DNA from: Eubacteriales bacterium
GTDB lineage: Bacteria > Bacillota > Clostridia > Lachnospirales > Lachnospiraceae
Assembly: GCA_030527715.1 (NCBI GenBank)
Contig: JAUNAF010000018.1
Location: 1-35,185 of the forward strand
Direction of reading: 5' to 3'
DNA length: 35,185 nucleotides
Both the position numbers and the translations under genes were made by a program. A model generated the notes under the pieces. It saw only the letters and a list, made by a program, of their open reading frames with translations, had not been told where the DNA came from and searched no databases. Positions 15,888-24,945 of this stretch are shown here, in pieces. Within the stretch, counting starts at the first letter, position 1. Every line of letters starts with the position of its first letter.

Positions 15888-16658
15888 ATGGAAAACACAT
15901 ACCTGACCGCCCTGCACGGAATGCCTGCTCTGCTGTTTGCACTGGAGGATCCGATGGCGAGCTTCAGCCGAAAAAAGTACAATGCAGGCTTTGAAAGGTA
16001 TTATGCGAGTCAGCTTAAGACCTTTGAGGCGCTGGAGACAGGTTATAACAATGCCATTGACAAGGAGCAGTTTCTGCTGAATATGGCAGAGGAGCTCGTA
16101 AATACCGCTGCTGAGAAATATGAGGCAGAAAAGCGTCATTCCAAAAAGGAAGGCATGCTGATGAACTGGAATCTCTGTCTGGTCGGCTTTGCTTTCCCGA
16201 GTCTTCTGAAATATCAGGGAAATGTCTCTCAGCCGCTTGCAGATGCCATCATTGCTGCATGGAAGAAGCAGTTTCCGCAGACAAATCTGTCCAGCGCTCC
16301 GTTTGAGGAGATCGAATCCGGATTTCATCGCAAATGGTGTTATATCACCACTGCAGTCTGCGAGACCTTTCAGAAGCCGGATGACTGTTATGAGCTGACG
16401 CTTCTGAGAGATTATCGTGACGGATATCTTATGGATTCTCCGGACGGCGAAGCACTGATCGCAGAATACTATGATGTTGCTCCGACGATCGTAAAGAGAA
16501 TCAACCAGGATCCGAAAAAGGATGAGATCTATCTGGGTGTCTGGAAGGAATATCTTGCTCCGTGCATCTCCATGATCGAACATGGTGAAATGGAGGAGTG
16601 TCGGTCACTGTATGTTAAAATGGTACGTGACCTGCAGGAAACGTATTTTTATAGCTAG
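15888..16658 (+). CDS. CFI-box-like C-terminal domain protein of unknown function
   Basis: A 256-residue soluble protein. The N-terminal half (residues about 20-95) is helical and charged. The C-terminal part has CYITTAVCETFQKPDDCYEL followed by TLLRDYRDGYL and ALIAEYYDVAPTIV, a cysteine-containing module resembling the CFI-box C-terminal domain seen in Firmicutes proteins, including its paired cysteines and the R-D-x-Y-L motif. Function unknown; the invariant cysteines suggest metal binding or a redox role, an inference. Start at 15888 is supported by GGAGG 10-14 bases upstream within yebC. The gene ends with its own terminator at 16670. Confidence 0.8.
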   Translation: MENTYLTALHGMPALLFALEDPMASFSRKKYNAGFERYYASQLKTFEALETGYNNAIDKEQFLLNMAEELVNTAAEKYEAEKRHSKKEGMLMNWNLCLVGFAFPSLLKYQGNVSQPLADAIIAAWKKQFPQTNLSSAPFEEIESGFHRKWCYITTAVCETFQKPDDCYELTLLRDYRDGYLMDSPDGEALIAEYYDVAPTIVKRINQDPKKDEIYLGVWKEYLAPCISMIEHGEMEECRSLYVKMVRDLQETYFYS

Positions 16659-16669
16659 AGAACAGATCA

Positions 16670-16699
16670 GGGAATTCCTATTTTGGAATTCCCCTTTTT
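16670..16699 (+). terminator. Rho-independent terminator of the yebC unit
   Basis: GGGAATTCC (16670-16678), loop TATTTT, GGAATTCCC (16685-16693), then a T-run 16695-16699. Confidence 0.9.
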
Positions 16700-16714
16700 G
16701 CAGGGAGGATGATC

Positions 16715-17593
16715 ATGAATTTTTTTCATGCAATACTGCTTGGCCTCCTTCAGGGAATCACTGAATTCCTTCCGGTCAGCAGCAGCGGCCATATTGCGAT
16801 TTTAGAAAATATATTTGATTTCGGAAATGCAGACAACCTCTTTTTTGAGGTGTTTCTGCATATAGGAACACTTTTTGCGGTAGCGGCCGTGCTTCGTAAG
16901 GATCTGCTGCGTCTTTTCGTGGAAACGCTCTGTATGCTGAGAGATCTTTTTGAAAATCTGAAGCTGCGTATTCATAACAGCCGCACAAAAGATGCGAAGC
17001 GCAGAAAGAAGATCGTGCATAATCAATATCGAAAGATGGCAGTTCTTCTTCTGATCTCCGCCATTCCTACAGGTATCATCGGTATCGCAGCCTCAGAGCT
17101 GGCTGTACTTGCCAAGCTGACGCTGCTTACACCGGGAATCTGTCTGATTTTCAACGGAATGCTGCTGCTCGTTGCAGATGCTTCAGAAACTTCAGATAAA
17201 AAGCCTTTGGATGTCAGCAACACCAACGGTTTTCTTCTCGGAATTGCACAGGGTCTTTCGATCCTTCCGGGGCTCTCCAGATCCGGTATCACCATCACCG
17301 GCGGAATTCTCTGCGGCTTTGACTGTCGTCTGGCTGTCCGTTTTTCGTATCTGATGTCCGTACCGGCGATCCTCGGCGCACTGATCGTGGAGCTGACAAA
17401 GGTGTCCTGGAGCTCTGTAACTGTATCCTCTGTTTTTGTCTGCATTTTCGGTGCAGTTGCTGCCGGCGTTTCCGGATTTTTCTGCATTCGGAAACTGCTC
17501 GGCATTGTCAGAAAAAAGCAGTTCAAATGGTTTGCTTTTTACTGCATTCTGATCGGAGTGCTGTCAATAGCAGGCTACTTTATTACCAGATAA
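16715..17593 (+). CDS. uppP: Undecaprenyl-diphosphate phosphatase (BacA/UppP type)
   Basis: A 292-residue polytopic membrane protein. GLLQGITEFLPVSSSGH at residues about 8-26 and GIAQGLSILPGLSRSGITIT near residue 175 are the two inverted-repeat motifs of UppP, carrying its catalytic glutamate, serine, histidine and arginine. It recycles the C55 lipid carrier for peptidoglycan synthesis at the outer membrane face and is linked to bacitracin tolerance. A basic loop (SRTKDAKRRKKIVHNQYRK) between the first transmembrane blocks is longer than in the E. coli protein. I take ATG 16715 (GGGAGG 6 bases upstream) over ATG 16709, which touches that site. ftsK follows 42 bases later. Confidence 0.95.
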   Translation: MNFFHAILLGLLQGITEFLPVSSSGHIAILENIFDFGNADNLFFEVFLHIGTLFAVAAVLRKDLLRLFVETLCMLRDLFENLKLRIHNSRTKDAKRRKKIVHNQYRKMAVLLLISAIPTGIIGIAASELAVLAKLTLLTPGICLIFNGMLLLVADASETSDKKPLDVSNTNGFLLGIAQGLSILPGLSRSGITITGGILCGFDCRLAVRFSYLMSVPAILGALIVELTKVSWSSVTVSSVFVCIFGAVAAGVSGFFCIRKLLGIVRKKQFKWFAFYCILIGVLSIAGYFITR

Positions 17594-17635
17594 CCTCTGC
17601 TGAAAAATTATTTTAGGGAGAATAGAAACTTATCT

Positions 17636-20600
17636 ATGGGTGAAACAAAGAAAAAGGCAGCTGCTTCCGGAAGGAGTGCAGCTGCAAAGTCTTCTAAAGC
17701 CAAAAATACACGTTCGGGAAGTGCGAACAAGAAAAAGAACAGCAGTACTGCCGGTCGTTCTCAGAATGCCAGGCGAACTCAGCATGCTTCCGGAAGTACT
17801 CAGAATACCAGACGTAATCAGCATGCTTCCGGAAGTGCTCAGAATACCAGACGCAATCAGCATACTTCCAGAAATACGCAGAACTATCGTCGTTCTTCTG
17901 CATCCGGAAACCGCCGGTATTCTTCCGGAACACCGCTGATCGCTGAAGTAACTCTTTGGATCGTTCTGGTGCTCTGTCTGCTGGCGATGCTTTCCATGTA
18001 TTTCCGGATCGGCGGCGTGCTCGGTCGAGCTGTTGCCAACCTCTTTTTCGGACTGTTCGGGCTTCCGGCATTTCTTATGCCGATTCTTTTCGGCATTGCA
18101 GCCGCCTTCCTGACTGCCAACCGCATGAGTTTTCAGTCTGTGAAAAAGGTCCTGACCGGACTGCTTCTTACCATCTGCCTGTGTACGTTCTGTGAGCTTC
18201 TTGCCAATTCCTTTGAATCAGTTCGTACGCTCAGCGATTACTGGCGTACCGGTATTCAGCTGCATACCGGCGGCGGCATCGCAGGCGGCATCTTCTGCAA
18301 AGTTTTCTGTCCGCTGCTCGGTGAGATCGGAACCTGGATGATCACACTGTTATTCCTGATCGTCTCCATCATTCTGATGACAGGACAATCCCTGTTTGAC
18401 CGTATTCAGGGAAGCAGCCGCAGAACAAGACAGTCTGTCCGCAGAACCACGGGCATGCGCCGGGAACTGCGACAGCAGAAGAGAAGAACACAGGATTTAA
18501 CCAGACAGCGCCAGCTCCAGAAGGAGCTGATGCAGGAACGTCAGCTTCAGAAAGAGATCGAACAGGATCTCGTGATACCGCGCCGTGAACGCCGCGTCAG
18601 CGGTGTCAGTGTCAATACAAAAATCGGAAGTACTACCTCCGAGGCAAGGGATATCCATGAAGTAGTTCCTCGTTTAAAACAGTCTTCCGCAGATCAGGTG
18701 CCTGTCCAGACACAGGCTGCTGCTTCAGCGCCGGATACGGCATCTAAGCAGCGCCAGAATCAGGATGCCACCTTTACGGTCAGCGGCTATCCTGATTCGG
18801 AATTTGTTACGCAGGAACTGTTTTCCAATCCGGAAAAGGCTTATCCATTTGAGGAGCCGTCTGTATCCTTCTCCCGAGAAGATGCGCAGCCGGCAGCTTC
18901 CAGAGAATTTGTACCTGCTGAAGAGGAACCTGCTGTTTCCGGACCGGAACATCGCACAGTCTCTGTCGTTGCACAGAGAACCGATCATCCGGAACTGACT
19001 CCTCAGTTCGATGAACCGGAGGAAGAGTTTGTCGAAGAACTTCCATTTGCTCCGTCTTCTGAGAGCATCACCCCGGTACAGAAGGCAGCTCCGGATCCTG
19101 AGCCGACAGAAGAACCGTCTCTTCGCACCTCCGTGCGAAACCCGAAATCCACGAAGGAAGAGCAGGAGATGGCTGTCAGTGATGTCGCAAAGGAAATCGA
19201 GGCAAAGGAGGGGGAGAAGAAGGATGCCTATGTCTTTCCTCCAATCGATCTTCTTGCTGAAAATGCCGCGTCCGGTTCCGGTGCACGGAATGAGGTCAGA
19301 GAAACTGCAGCGAAGCTTCAGCAGACCCTCGACAGCTTTGGTGTCCATGTGACAGTCACCAATGTCAGCTGCGGTCCTGCGGTAACTCGCTATGAACTGA
19401 CGCCGGATCAGGGTGTGAAGGTCAGCCGTATCGTAAATCTCGCAGATGATATCAAACTGAATCTGGCTGCTTCAGATATCCGTATCGAGGCGCCGATCCC
19501 CGGTAAATCTGCAGTTGGTATCGAGGTGCCGAACAAGGAGACCAGCGCCGTATTCCTGCGTGAGCTGATCGAATCTGAAGAATTCCAGAATGCAAAATCC
19601 AGACTTGCCTTTGCCGTCGGACGTGATATTGCCGGCAAGGTCGTGGTTGCGGATATCGCAAAGATGCCGCATCTGCTGATCGCCGGAGCTACCGGTTCCG
19701 GTAAGTCTGTCTGCATCAATACTCTGATCATGAGTATCCTCTACAAAGCGGATCCGGAAGATGTCAAACTGATCATGATCGATCCGAAGGTCGTAGAGCT
19801 GAGTGTATATAATGGTATTCCGCACCTGTTTATCCCGGTTGTCACAGATCCGAAAAAGGCCAGCGGTGCTCTGAACTGGGGCGTAGCAGAGATGACAGAC
19901 CGTTATGCGAAGTTTGCCGACTGCGGTGTGCGTGATCTTAAAGGTTATAATCAAAAGATTCCGGTACTCGCAGAGGCCTGGGACCGCCAGAATGAGGCGG
20001 CCGGAGGAACGATGGATCCGAAGACCCGTCCGAAGAAACTGCCTCAGATCGTGATCATCGTAGATGAGCTTGCAGATCTGATGATGGTTGCACCGGGAGA
20101 AGTAGAGGATGCGATCTGCCGACTTGCCCAGCTTGCGCGAGCTGCCGGTATTCACCTGATCATTGCAACGCAGCGTCCGTCCGTCAATGTCATCACCGGA
20201 CTGATCAAGGCAAATATGCCGTCACGAATCGCCTTCTCCGTAACGAGCGGTATCGATTCCCGAACCATCCTCGATATGCAGGGTGCTGAGAAGCTGCTCG
20301 GTAAAGGTGATATGCTGTTCTATCCGCAGGGATACCAGAAGCCTGTACGTGTACAGGGTGCCCTTGTCACAGACACAGAGGTCAGTGCCGTTACAGACTT
20401 CCTCACGAACAAAAACGATGTCGCTGCCTATCAGAAAGATATGGAGGAACGTCTCGGTCAGGTGGCTCAGGCTCAGGGAAGCAGTCTTTCTGCCGGCGGT
20501 GCCGAAGGTGATACTGATGCCCATTTTGCAGATGCAGGCAAATTTATCATCGAAAAGGACAAAGCTTCGATCGGTATGCTGCAGCGTGTCTTCAAGATCG

Positions 20601-20731
20601 GTTTCAATCGTGCGGCCAGAATCATGGATCAGCTCGCCGACGCCGGTGTCGTAGGACCTGAGGAGGGTACCAAACCCAGAAAGATCCTGATGACGATGGA
20701 TGAGTTTGAACAGTATCTTGAATCACACTAA
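17636..20731 (+). CDS. ftsK: DNA translocase FtsK/SpoIIIE
   Basis: A 1031-residue translocase, longer than typical SpoIIIE (about 790). Residues 1-95 are a low-complexity S/R/N/Q-rich tail with a 13-residue tandem repeat; about 100-260 contain four transmembrane helices; 260-520 is a charged, P/E-rich linker; the motor follows with Walker A GATGSGKSVCIN near residue 684, Walker B IVIIVDELADLM near 804 and TQRPSVNVITGLIKANMPSR; the last about 65 residues are the winged-helix gamma domain (ASIGMLQRVFKIGFNRAARI). It pumps DNA through the closing septum or into the forespore. The ATG is 15 bases after AGGGAG, a weak start, but no better in-frame start exists. Confidence 0.95.
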   Translation: MGETKKKAAASGRSAAAKSSKAKNTRSGSANKKKNSSTAGRSQNARRTQHASGSTQNTRRNQHASGSAQNTRRNQHTSRNTQNYRRSSASGNRRYSSGTPLIAEVTLWIVLVLCLLAMLSMYFRIGGVLGRAVANLFFGLFGLPAFLMPILFGIAAAFLTANRMSFQSVKKVLTGLLLTICLCTFCELLANSFESVRTLSDYWRTGIQLHTGGGIAGGIFCKVFCPLLGEIGTWMITLLFLIVSIILMTGQSLFDRIQGSSRRTRQSVRRTTGMRRELRQQKRRTQDLTRQRQLQKELMQERQLQKEIEQDLVIPRRERRVSGVSVNTKIGSTTSEARDIHEVVPRLKQSSADQVPVQTQAAASAPDTASKQRQNQDATFTVSGYPDSEFVTQELFSNPEKAYPFEEPSVSFSREDAQPAASREFVPAEEEPAVSGPEHRTVSVVAQRTDHPELTPQFDEPEEEFVEELPFAPSSESITPVQKAAPDPEPTEEPSLRTSVRNPKSTKEEQEMAVSDVAKEIEAKEGEKKDAYVFPPIDLLAENAASGSGARNEVRETAAKLQQTLDSFGVHVTVTNVSCGPAVTRYELTPDQGVKVSRIVNLADDIKLNLAASDIRIEAPIPGKSAVGIEVPNKETSAVFLRELIESEEFQNAKSRLAFAVGRDIAGKVVVADIAKMPHLLIAGATGSGKSVCINTLIMSILYKADPEDVKLIMIDPKVVELSVYNGIPHLFIPVVTDPKKASGALNWGVAEMTDRYAKFADCGVRDLKGYNQKIPVLAEAWDRQNEAAGGTMDPKTRPKKLPQIVIIVDELADLMMVAPGEVEDAICRLAQLARAAGIHLIIATQRPSVNVITGLIKANMPSRIAFSVTSGIDSRTILDMQGAEKLLGKGDMLFYPQGYQKPVRVQGALVTDTEVSAVTDFLTNKNDVAAYQKDMEERLGQVAQAQGSSLSAGGAEGDTDAHFADAGKFIIEKDKASIGMLQRVFKIGFNRAARIMDQLADAGVVGPEEGTKPRKILMTMDEFEQYLESH
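17759..17893 (+). repeat. 39-base in-frame tandem repeat in the ftsK N-terminus
   Basis: Three copies plus a partial fourth of a 39-base unit start at 17759, 17798, 17837 and 17876. Each encodes a 13-residue unit of the form TQNTRRNQHASGS. Near-identity at DNA level (for example CAGCATGCTTCCGGAAGT in the first two) points to recent slippage expansion. Confidence 0.9.
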
Positions 20732-20755
20732 TTTATTTTATGCTTCATAATTAGA

Positions 20756-20784
20756 TTGAATTTTCACCACTGCTGTTATATACT
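20756..20784 (+). promoter_or_regulatory. Promoter of nfnAB
   Basis: TTGAAT (20756-20761), exactly 17 bases, TATACT (20779-20784). The predicted leader is about 100 bases with GC-rich self-complementary parts (CGTG/CACG, CTCGAG) but no recognised riboswitch or Rex site. Confidence 0.75.
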
Positions 20785-20889
20785 AAACTAATGATTAGAT
20801 CGTGCCCACGTATCCGTGCGGCCGACCGCTCGAGGTTGGATTTTCTCTCGAAATCACATCTAGTAAACGGACATTTATGGAGGTATATT

Positions 20890-21783
20890 ATGTACAAGAT
20901 TTTGAAAGCGGGTAAACTTGCTGCAAACATCTATGAGATGGTTGTTGAAGCTCCGCGTGTTGCAAAGCGCTGTCTGCCCGGACAGTTTGTCATTGTAAAA
21001 GCTGATGAAAAGGGAGAGCGTATTCCGCTGACCATCTGCGATTACGACAGAGAAGCCGGTACTGTTACTATCGTATTTATGCCGATTGGTGCATCTACAG
21101 AGAAATTTGCTGCTCTTCAGGCAGGAGATTCCTTCAGCGACTTTGTTGGTCCGCTGGGATGTCCGTCTGAGCTTTGCGAGGAAGCAAATCTTGAAGAGAC
21201 CAAGAAGAAGAAAATCCTGTTTGTTGCCGGCGGTGTAGGTACCGCTCCGGTATATCCGCAGATGAAATGGCTGCATGAGCATGGTGTAGATGCTGACGTT
21301 ATCGTTGGTGCAAAGACCAAGGATCTTGTAATTCTCGAAGACAAGTTCAAATCTGTAGCCGGCAATGTTTACATCACCACTGATGACGGTTCCTACGGAA
21401 GAAGCGGTATGGTTACCAAGGTCATCGATGACCTGATCACAAACGAGGGCAAGACCTATGATCACTGTGTTGCTATCGGACCGATGATCATGATGAAATT
21501 CTGCTGCCTGACCACTAAGAAATATGATCTGCCGACTATCGTCAGCATGAACCCGATCATGGTAGACGGAACCGGTATGTGCGGTGCCTGTCGTGTGATC
21601 GTAGGCGATGAGGTTAAATTTGCCTGCGTTGACGGTCCGGAGTTTGACGGTCACAAGATCGACTTCGATGCTGCCATGAAGAGACAGACCCTGTACAAGA
21701 CAGAAGAAGGACGCGCGCTTCTTGCACAGCGCGAAGGAGATACGCATCACGGCGGATGCGGCAATTGCGGAGGTGACAAATAA
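20890..21783 (+). CDS. nfnA: NADH-dependent reduced ferredoxin:NADP+ oxidoreductase subunit A (sulfide dehydrogenase-like small subunit)
   Basis: A 297-residue PyrK-like flavoprotein: FAD barrel (CLPGQFVIVKADEKGERIPL, residues about 33-52), NAD site FVAGGVGTAPVYPQ near residue 111, and a [2Fe-2S] motif DGTGMCGACRV…FAC near residues 226-246. In the Nfn complex the small subunit carries a-FAD and the 2Fe-2S centre and works with NfnB to bifurcate electrons between NADPH, NAD+ and ferredoxin. The start at 20890 has GGAGG 6 bases upstream; a longer frame from 20791 starts inside the leader and is not used. Odd point: a C-terminal tail GGCGNCGGDK adds two cysteines. The TAA overlaps the nfnB ATG by one base. 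Confidence 0.9.
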   Translation: MYKILKAGKLAANIYEMVVEAPRVAKRCLPGQFVIVKADEKGERIPLTICDYDREAGTVTIVFMPIGASTEKFAALQAGDSFSDFVGPLGCPSELCEEANLEETKKKKILFVAGGVGTAPVYPQMKWLHEHGVDADVIVGAKTKDLVILEDKFKSVAGNVYITTDDGSYGRSGMVTKVIDDLITNEGKTYDHCVAIGPMIMMKFCCLTTKKYDLPTIVSMNPIMVDGTGMCGACRVIVGDEVKFACVDGPEFDGHKIDFDAAMKRQTLYKTEEGRALLAQREGDTHHGGCGNCGGDK

Positions 21784-23171
21784 TGGGTGACGTATTAAAG
21801 AAGGTTCCGGTCAGAGAGCAGGCTCCGTTAGTAAGAGCTGCAAACTTTGACGAGGTATGTCTTGGATATAACAAAGAAGAGGCTGTAGAAGAGGCAGAGC
21901 GCTGCCTGAACTGTAAAAATGCAAAATGTGTTCAGGGCTGCCCGGTAAACATCAATATCCCGGCATTTATCCATGAGGTAAAAGAAGGTGAGTTCGAGAA
22001 GGCTTACCAGGTAATTTCTGAGTCCAGTTCCCTTCCGGCTGTATGCGGTCGTGTATGCCCGCAGGAGAGCCAGTGTGAGGGTAAATGTATCCGTGGTATC
22101 AAAGGCGAGTCCATCTCCATCGGTAAGCTCGAGCGTTTCGTAGCTGACTGGGCAAGAGAGAACAACATCAAGCCGGCAGGTGCCAAAGAGAAAAACGGCA
22201 AGAAGGTTGCTGTCATCGGTTCCGGCCCGAGTGGTCTGACCTGCGCAGGCGATCTTGCAAAGCTTGGCTACGATGTAACGATCTTCGAGGCACTTCATGA
22301 GGCAGGCGGAGTACTTGTTTACGGTATTCCGGAGTTCCGTCTTCCGAAGCTCGATGTTGTTGCAAAGGAAGTTGAAAACGTAAAATCTCTCGGCGTAAAG
22401 ATCGAGACAAACGTTATTATCGGTAAGTCTGTAACCATCGATGAGCTGCTTGACGAAGAAGGCTTCGAGGCAGTATTTATCGGATCCGGTGCAGGTCTTC
22501 CGATGTTCATGGGTATTCCGGGAGAGACCGCAAAGGGTGTATTCTCTGCAAATGAGTACCTGACCAGAAATAACCTGATGAAGGCTTTCCGTGATGATTA
22601 TGATACACCGATCGTTCGCGGCAAGAAGGTAGCTGTAGTCGGCGGAGGTAACGTTGCTATGGATGCTGCCAGAACTGCACTGCGTCTCGGCGCTGAGGTT
22701 CATGTTGTATACCGTCGTAGTGAGGCTGAGCTTCCGGCAAGAGCAGAGGAAGTACATCACGCTAAGGAAGAGGGTATCATCTTTGACCTTCTGACCAACC
22801 CGACCGAGATTCTCGTTGATGAGAACGATGCTGTACGCGGTATCCGCTGCGTTCGTATGGAACTCGGCGAGCCGGATGCTTCCGGAAGAAGACGCCCGGT
22901 AGTGATCGAAGGATCTGAGTTCGATATCGATGTTGATACCGTTATCATGTCCCTCGGTACTTCACCGAACCCGCTGATCTCCTCTACCACCATCGGTCTG
23001 GATGTCAACAGAAAGAAATGTATCATTGCTGACGAAGCTAACGGACAGACCTCCAAAGAGGCTGTATTCGCAGGCGGAGATGCTGTAACCGGTGCTGCTA
23101 CCGTTATCCTTGCAATGGGTGCCGGAAAAGCAGCTGCCAAGGGAATCCACGAATTCCTCAGCAACAAATAA
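21783..23171 (+). CDS. nfnB: NfnB-type large subunit (glutamate synthase small-chain-like, NADPH-binding)
   Basis: A 462-residue protein of the GltD/NfnB family (usually annotated as NADPH-dependent glutamate synthase or GltA). The N-terminal domain has Fe-S motifs CLNCKNAKCVQGCPVN and CGRVCPQESQCEGKCI. Two Rossmann folds follow: FAD site VIGSGPSGLTCAGDLAK near residue 142 and NADPH site VVGGGNVAMDAARTALRLG near residue 283, with AGGDAVTGAATVILAMGAGK closing the FAD site. Pairing with a PyrK-like partner directly upstream, and no glutamate synthase large chain nearby, argues for NfnAB rather than glutamate synthase. Translation is coupled to nfnA (TAATG). Confidence 0.92.
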   Translation: MGDVLKKVPVREQAPLVRAANFDEVCLGYNKEEAVEEAERCLNCKNAKCVQGCPVNINIPAFIHEVKEGEFEKAYQVISESSSLPAVCGRVCPQESQCEGKCIRGIKGESISIGKLERFVADWARENNIKPAGAKEKNGKKVAVIGSGPSGLTCAGDLAKLGYDVTIFEALHEAGGVLVYGIPEFRLPKLDVVAKEVENVKSLGVKIETNVIIGKSVTIDELLDEEGFEAVFIGSGAGLPMFMGIPGETAKGVFSANEYLTRNNLMKAFRDDYDTPIVRGKKVAVVGGGNVAMDAARTALRLGAEVHVVYRRSEAELPARAEEVHHAKEEGIIFDLLTNPTEILVDENDAVRGIRCVRMELGEPDASGRRRPVVIEGSEFDIDVDTVIMSLGTSPNPLISSTTIGLDVNRKKCIIADEANGQTSKEAVFAGGDAVTGAATVILAMGAGKAAAKGIHEFLSNK

Positions 23172-23205
23172 TTGTCAGAACATGATGTGACATATACATC
23201 TACAC

Positions 23206-23240
23206 GGAGCTTTCGGATTTTTCCGAAAGCTCCTGTTTTT
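23206..23240 (+). terminator. Rho-independent terminator of nfnAB
   Basis: GGAGCTTTCGG (23206-23216), loop ATTTTT, CCGAAAGCTCC (23223-23233), then TGTTTTT. Confidence 0.95.
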
Positions 23241-23263
23241 AACATGAGAAGGATCTATAATAT

Positions 23264-23743
23264 ATGAAGATAACCATCATCTGCGTAGGAAAAATCAAGG
23301 AAAAATTCTATACTGCAGCCATCGCCGAGTATCTGAAACGACTTTCCCGTTACTGCAAGACTGAGATCATCGAACTTCCGGATGAGAAGACTCCGGATGG
23401 CGCCGGAGAGGCACTTGAACTTCAGATCAAGGAAAAGGAGGGCGAACGCATTCTCAAATCCATCAAAGACACCTCCTACGTCACGGCGCTTGCCATTGAA
23501 GGAAAAAAACTGAATTCTGAGCAGCTTGCTTCTTTTATAGAAGAGAAGGGAATCAGCGGAGAGAGCCATCTCACCTTTATTATCGGCGGATCCTTAGGAC
23601 TTGCTCCGGCAGTTCTGAAACGCGCAGACATGCTGCTGAGTTTTTCCGACCTTACTTTTCCGCATCAGCTGATGAGAGTGCTGCTTCTCGAACAGATCTA
23701 CCGCAGCTACCGCATCATTCATCATGAGCCGTACCACAAATAG
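23264..23743 (+). CDS. rlmH: 23S rRNA (pseudouridine1915-N3)-methyltransferase RlmH
   Basis: A 159-residue SPOUT methyltransferase, exactly the family's length. It starts MKITIICVGKIKEKF and has the SAM-binding trefoil knot FIIGGSLGLAPAVLKRAD and the C-terminal LTFPHQLMRVLLLEQIYR with YRIIHHEPYHK at the end, all family hallmarks. It methylates the pseudouridine in helix 69 of 23S rRNA on assembled 70S ribosomes. AGAAGGA lies about 11 bases upstream of the ATG. It is a single gene after the nfnAB terminator; I saw no clear promoter in the short gap, so read-through or a promoter within the hairpin region is possible. Confidence 0.97.
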   Translation: MKITIICVGKIKEKFYTAAIAEYLKRLSRYCKTEIIELPDEKTPDGAGEALELQIKEKEGERILKSIKDTSYVTALAIEGKKLNSEQLASFIEEKGISGESHLTFIIGGSLGLAPAVLKRADMLLSFSDLTFPHQLMRVLLLEQIYRSYRIIHHEPYHK

Positions 23744-23910
23744 AGCATATGATTTTCTACTTTCCGAATTTCATAGAGAAACGATCAGCAAAGTGTTTCC
23801 CTAGTAAATTCAGAGAAATTTAAGGGCTTTTCTAGCACTGAAAATAGTGATAAGATATAAGATGATACTGACATCTGACAAACCTCTCTGAGGAAGGAAC
23901 GACAAACTAA

Positions 23911-24945
23911 ATGAGTATTGTAGAAAAAAGTGTAACGATTCCCTCTGAGCTGGAAAGCTCCGTGTTCGGTCAGTTCGACCAGCACGTAAAAAAGATTGAG
24001 AAGACTTTAAACGTCACGGTTCTTGCCCGCGGCGATGAGATAAAAATCCTTGGCGGTGAAAGATCTGCTTCCAAGGCGGCGGAGATCCTGAAACAGCTTA
24101 CCGCACTCGCTGCAGGCGGTTCCGCCATTACGGAACAGAATGTAAACTATGCACTTGCACTGTCCATGGAAGACCGTGAGACAGAGATGGCAGAGATCGA
24201 TCAGGACTGTATCTGCCACACGATCTCCGGAAAACAGATCAAACCGAAAACACTTGGTCAGAAGGCCTATGTCGATGCGATCCGAAAAAAAATGATCGTT
24301 TTCGGTATCGGACCTGCCGGAACCGGAAAGACCTACCTCGCGATGGCCATGGCGATCGCCGCTTTTAAAAATGATGAAGTCAGCCGAATCATTCTGACTC
24401 GTCCGGCGATCGAAGCAGGAGAGAAGCTCGGATTTCTTCCGGGTGACCTGCAGAGTAAGGTAGATCCCTACCTCCGTCCGCTGTATGATGCTCTTTATCA
24501 GATCATGGGACCGGAGAGTTTCCAGAAAAATATGGAAAAGGGACTGATCGAAGTCGCACCGCTCGCATACATGCGCGGTCGTACGCTGGATAATGCATTT
24601 ATCATCCTGGATGAGGCGCAGAATACCACTCCGGCTCAGATGAAGATGTTTCTTACCCGTATCGGCTTCGGTTCAAAGGTCATCGTCACCGGAGATATGA
24701 CGCAGAAGGATCTGGCTCCGGATATGCAGTCCGGACTCGATGTTGCCGCAAAGGTATTGCATAAAGTAGAAGGTATTGAGTTCTGTACTCTTACCAGCAA
24801 GGATGTTGTCCGTCATCCTCTGGTTCAGCAGATCGTACTCGCCTACGAAGCCTATGAAAAGAAGCATGCTGCAAAACCGGCTTCCCGCAGAGGTGAGTAC
24901 CAGAGAGAGTACCGTTCGGACAGCAGAAAAGGAGGAAGATCATGA
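23911..24945 (+). CDS. phoH: PhoH-like ATPase
   Basis: A 344-residue protein. The N-terminal about 75 residues are a KH-like domain (SVFGQFDQHVKKIEKTLNVT, then VLARGDEIKILGGERSA). The PhoH ATPase domain follows with Walker A GPAGTGKTYLA near residue 134, TRPAIEAGEKLGFLPGDLQ and Walker B AFIILDEAQNTTP, and VTGDMTQKDL as sensor. PhoH proteins are often found beside ybeY, as here, and are linked to RNA/ribosome metabolism. AGGAAGGA lies about 12 bases upstream of ATG. The stop overlaps the ybeY start by four bases. The 167-base gap upstream has AT-rich -10-like stretches (TATAAG near 23864-23871) but no clear -35. Confidence 0.95.
   Translation: MSIVEKSVTIPSELESSVFGQFDQHVKKIEKTLNVTVLARGDEIKILGGERSASKAAEILKQLTALAAGGSAITEQNVNYALALSMEDRETEMAEIDQDCICHTISGKQIKPKTLGQKAYVDAIRKKMIVFGIGPAGTGKTYLAMAMAIAAFKNDEVSRIILTRPAIEAGEKLGFLPGDLQSKVDPYLRPLYDALYQIMGPESFQKNMEKGLIEVAPLAYMRGRTLDNAFIILDEAQNTTPAQMKMFLTRIGFGSKVIVTGDMTQKDLAPDMQSGLDVAAKVLHKVEGIEFCTLTSKDVVRHPLVQQIVLAYEAYEKKHAAKPASRRGEYQREYRSDSRKGGRS

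Noticed and set aside
18725-19348. 207-codon open frame on the reverse strand inside ftsK
   Set aside because: Arginine/cysteine-rich, no family resemblance and no ribosome binding site; it mirrors the biased codons of the ftsK linker.
20728-20754. CTAATT...AATTAG inverted repeat after ftsK as a terminator
   Set aside because: No T-run and only six paired bases; too weak to call, so read-through towards nfnAB is possible.
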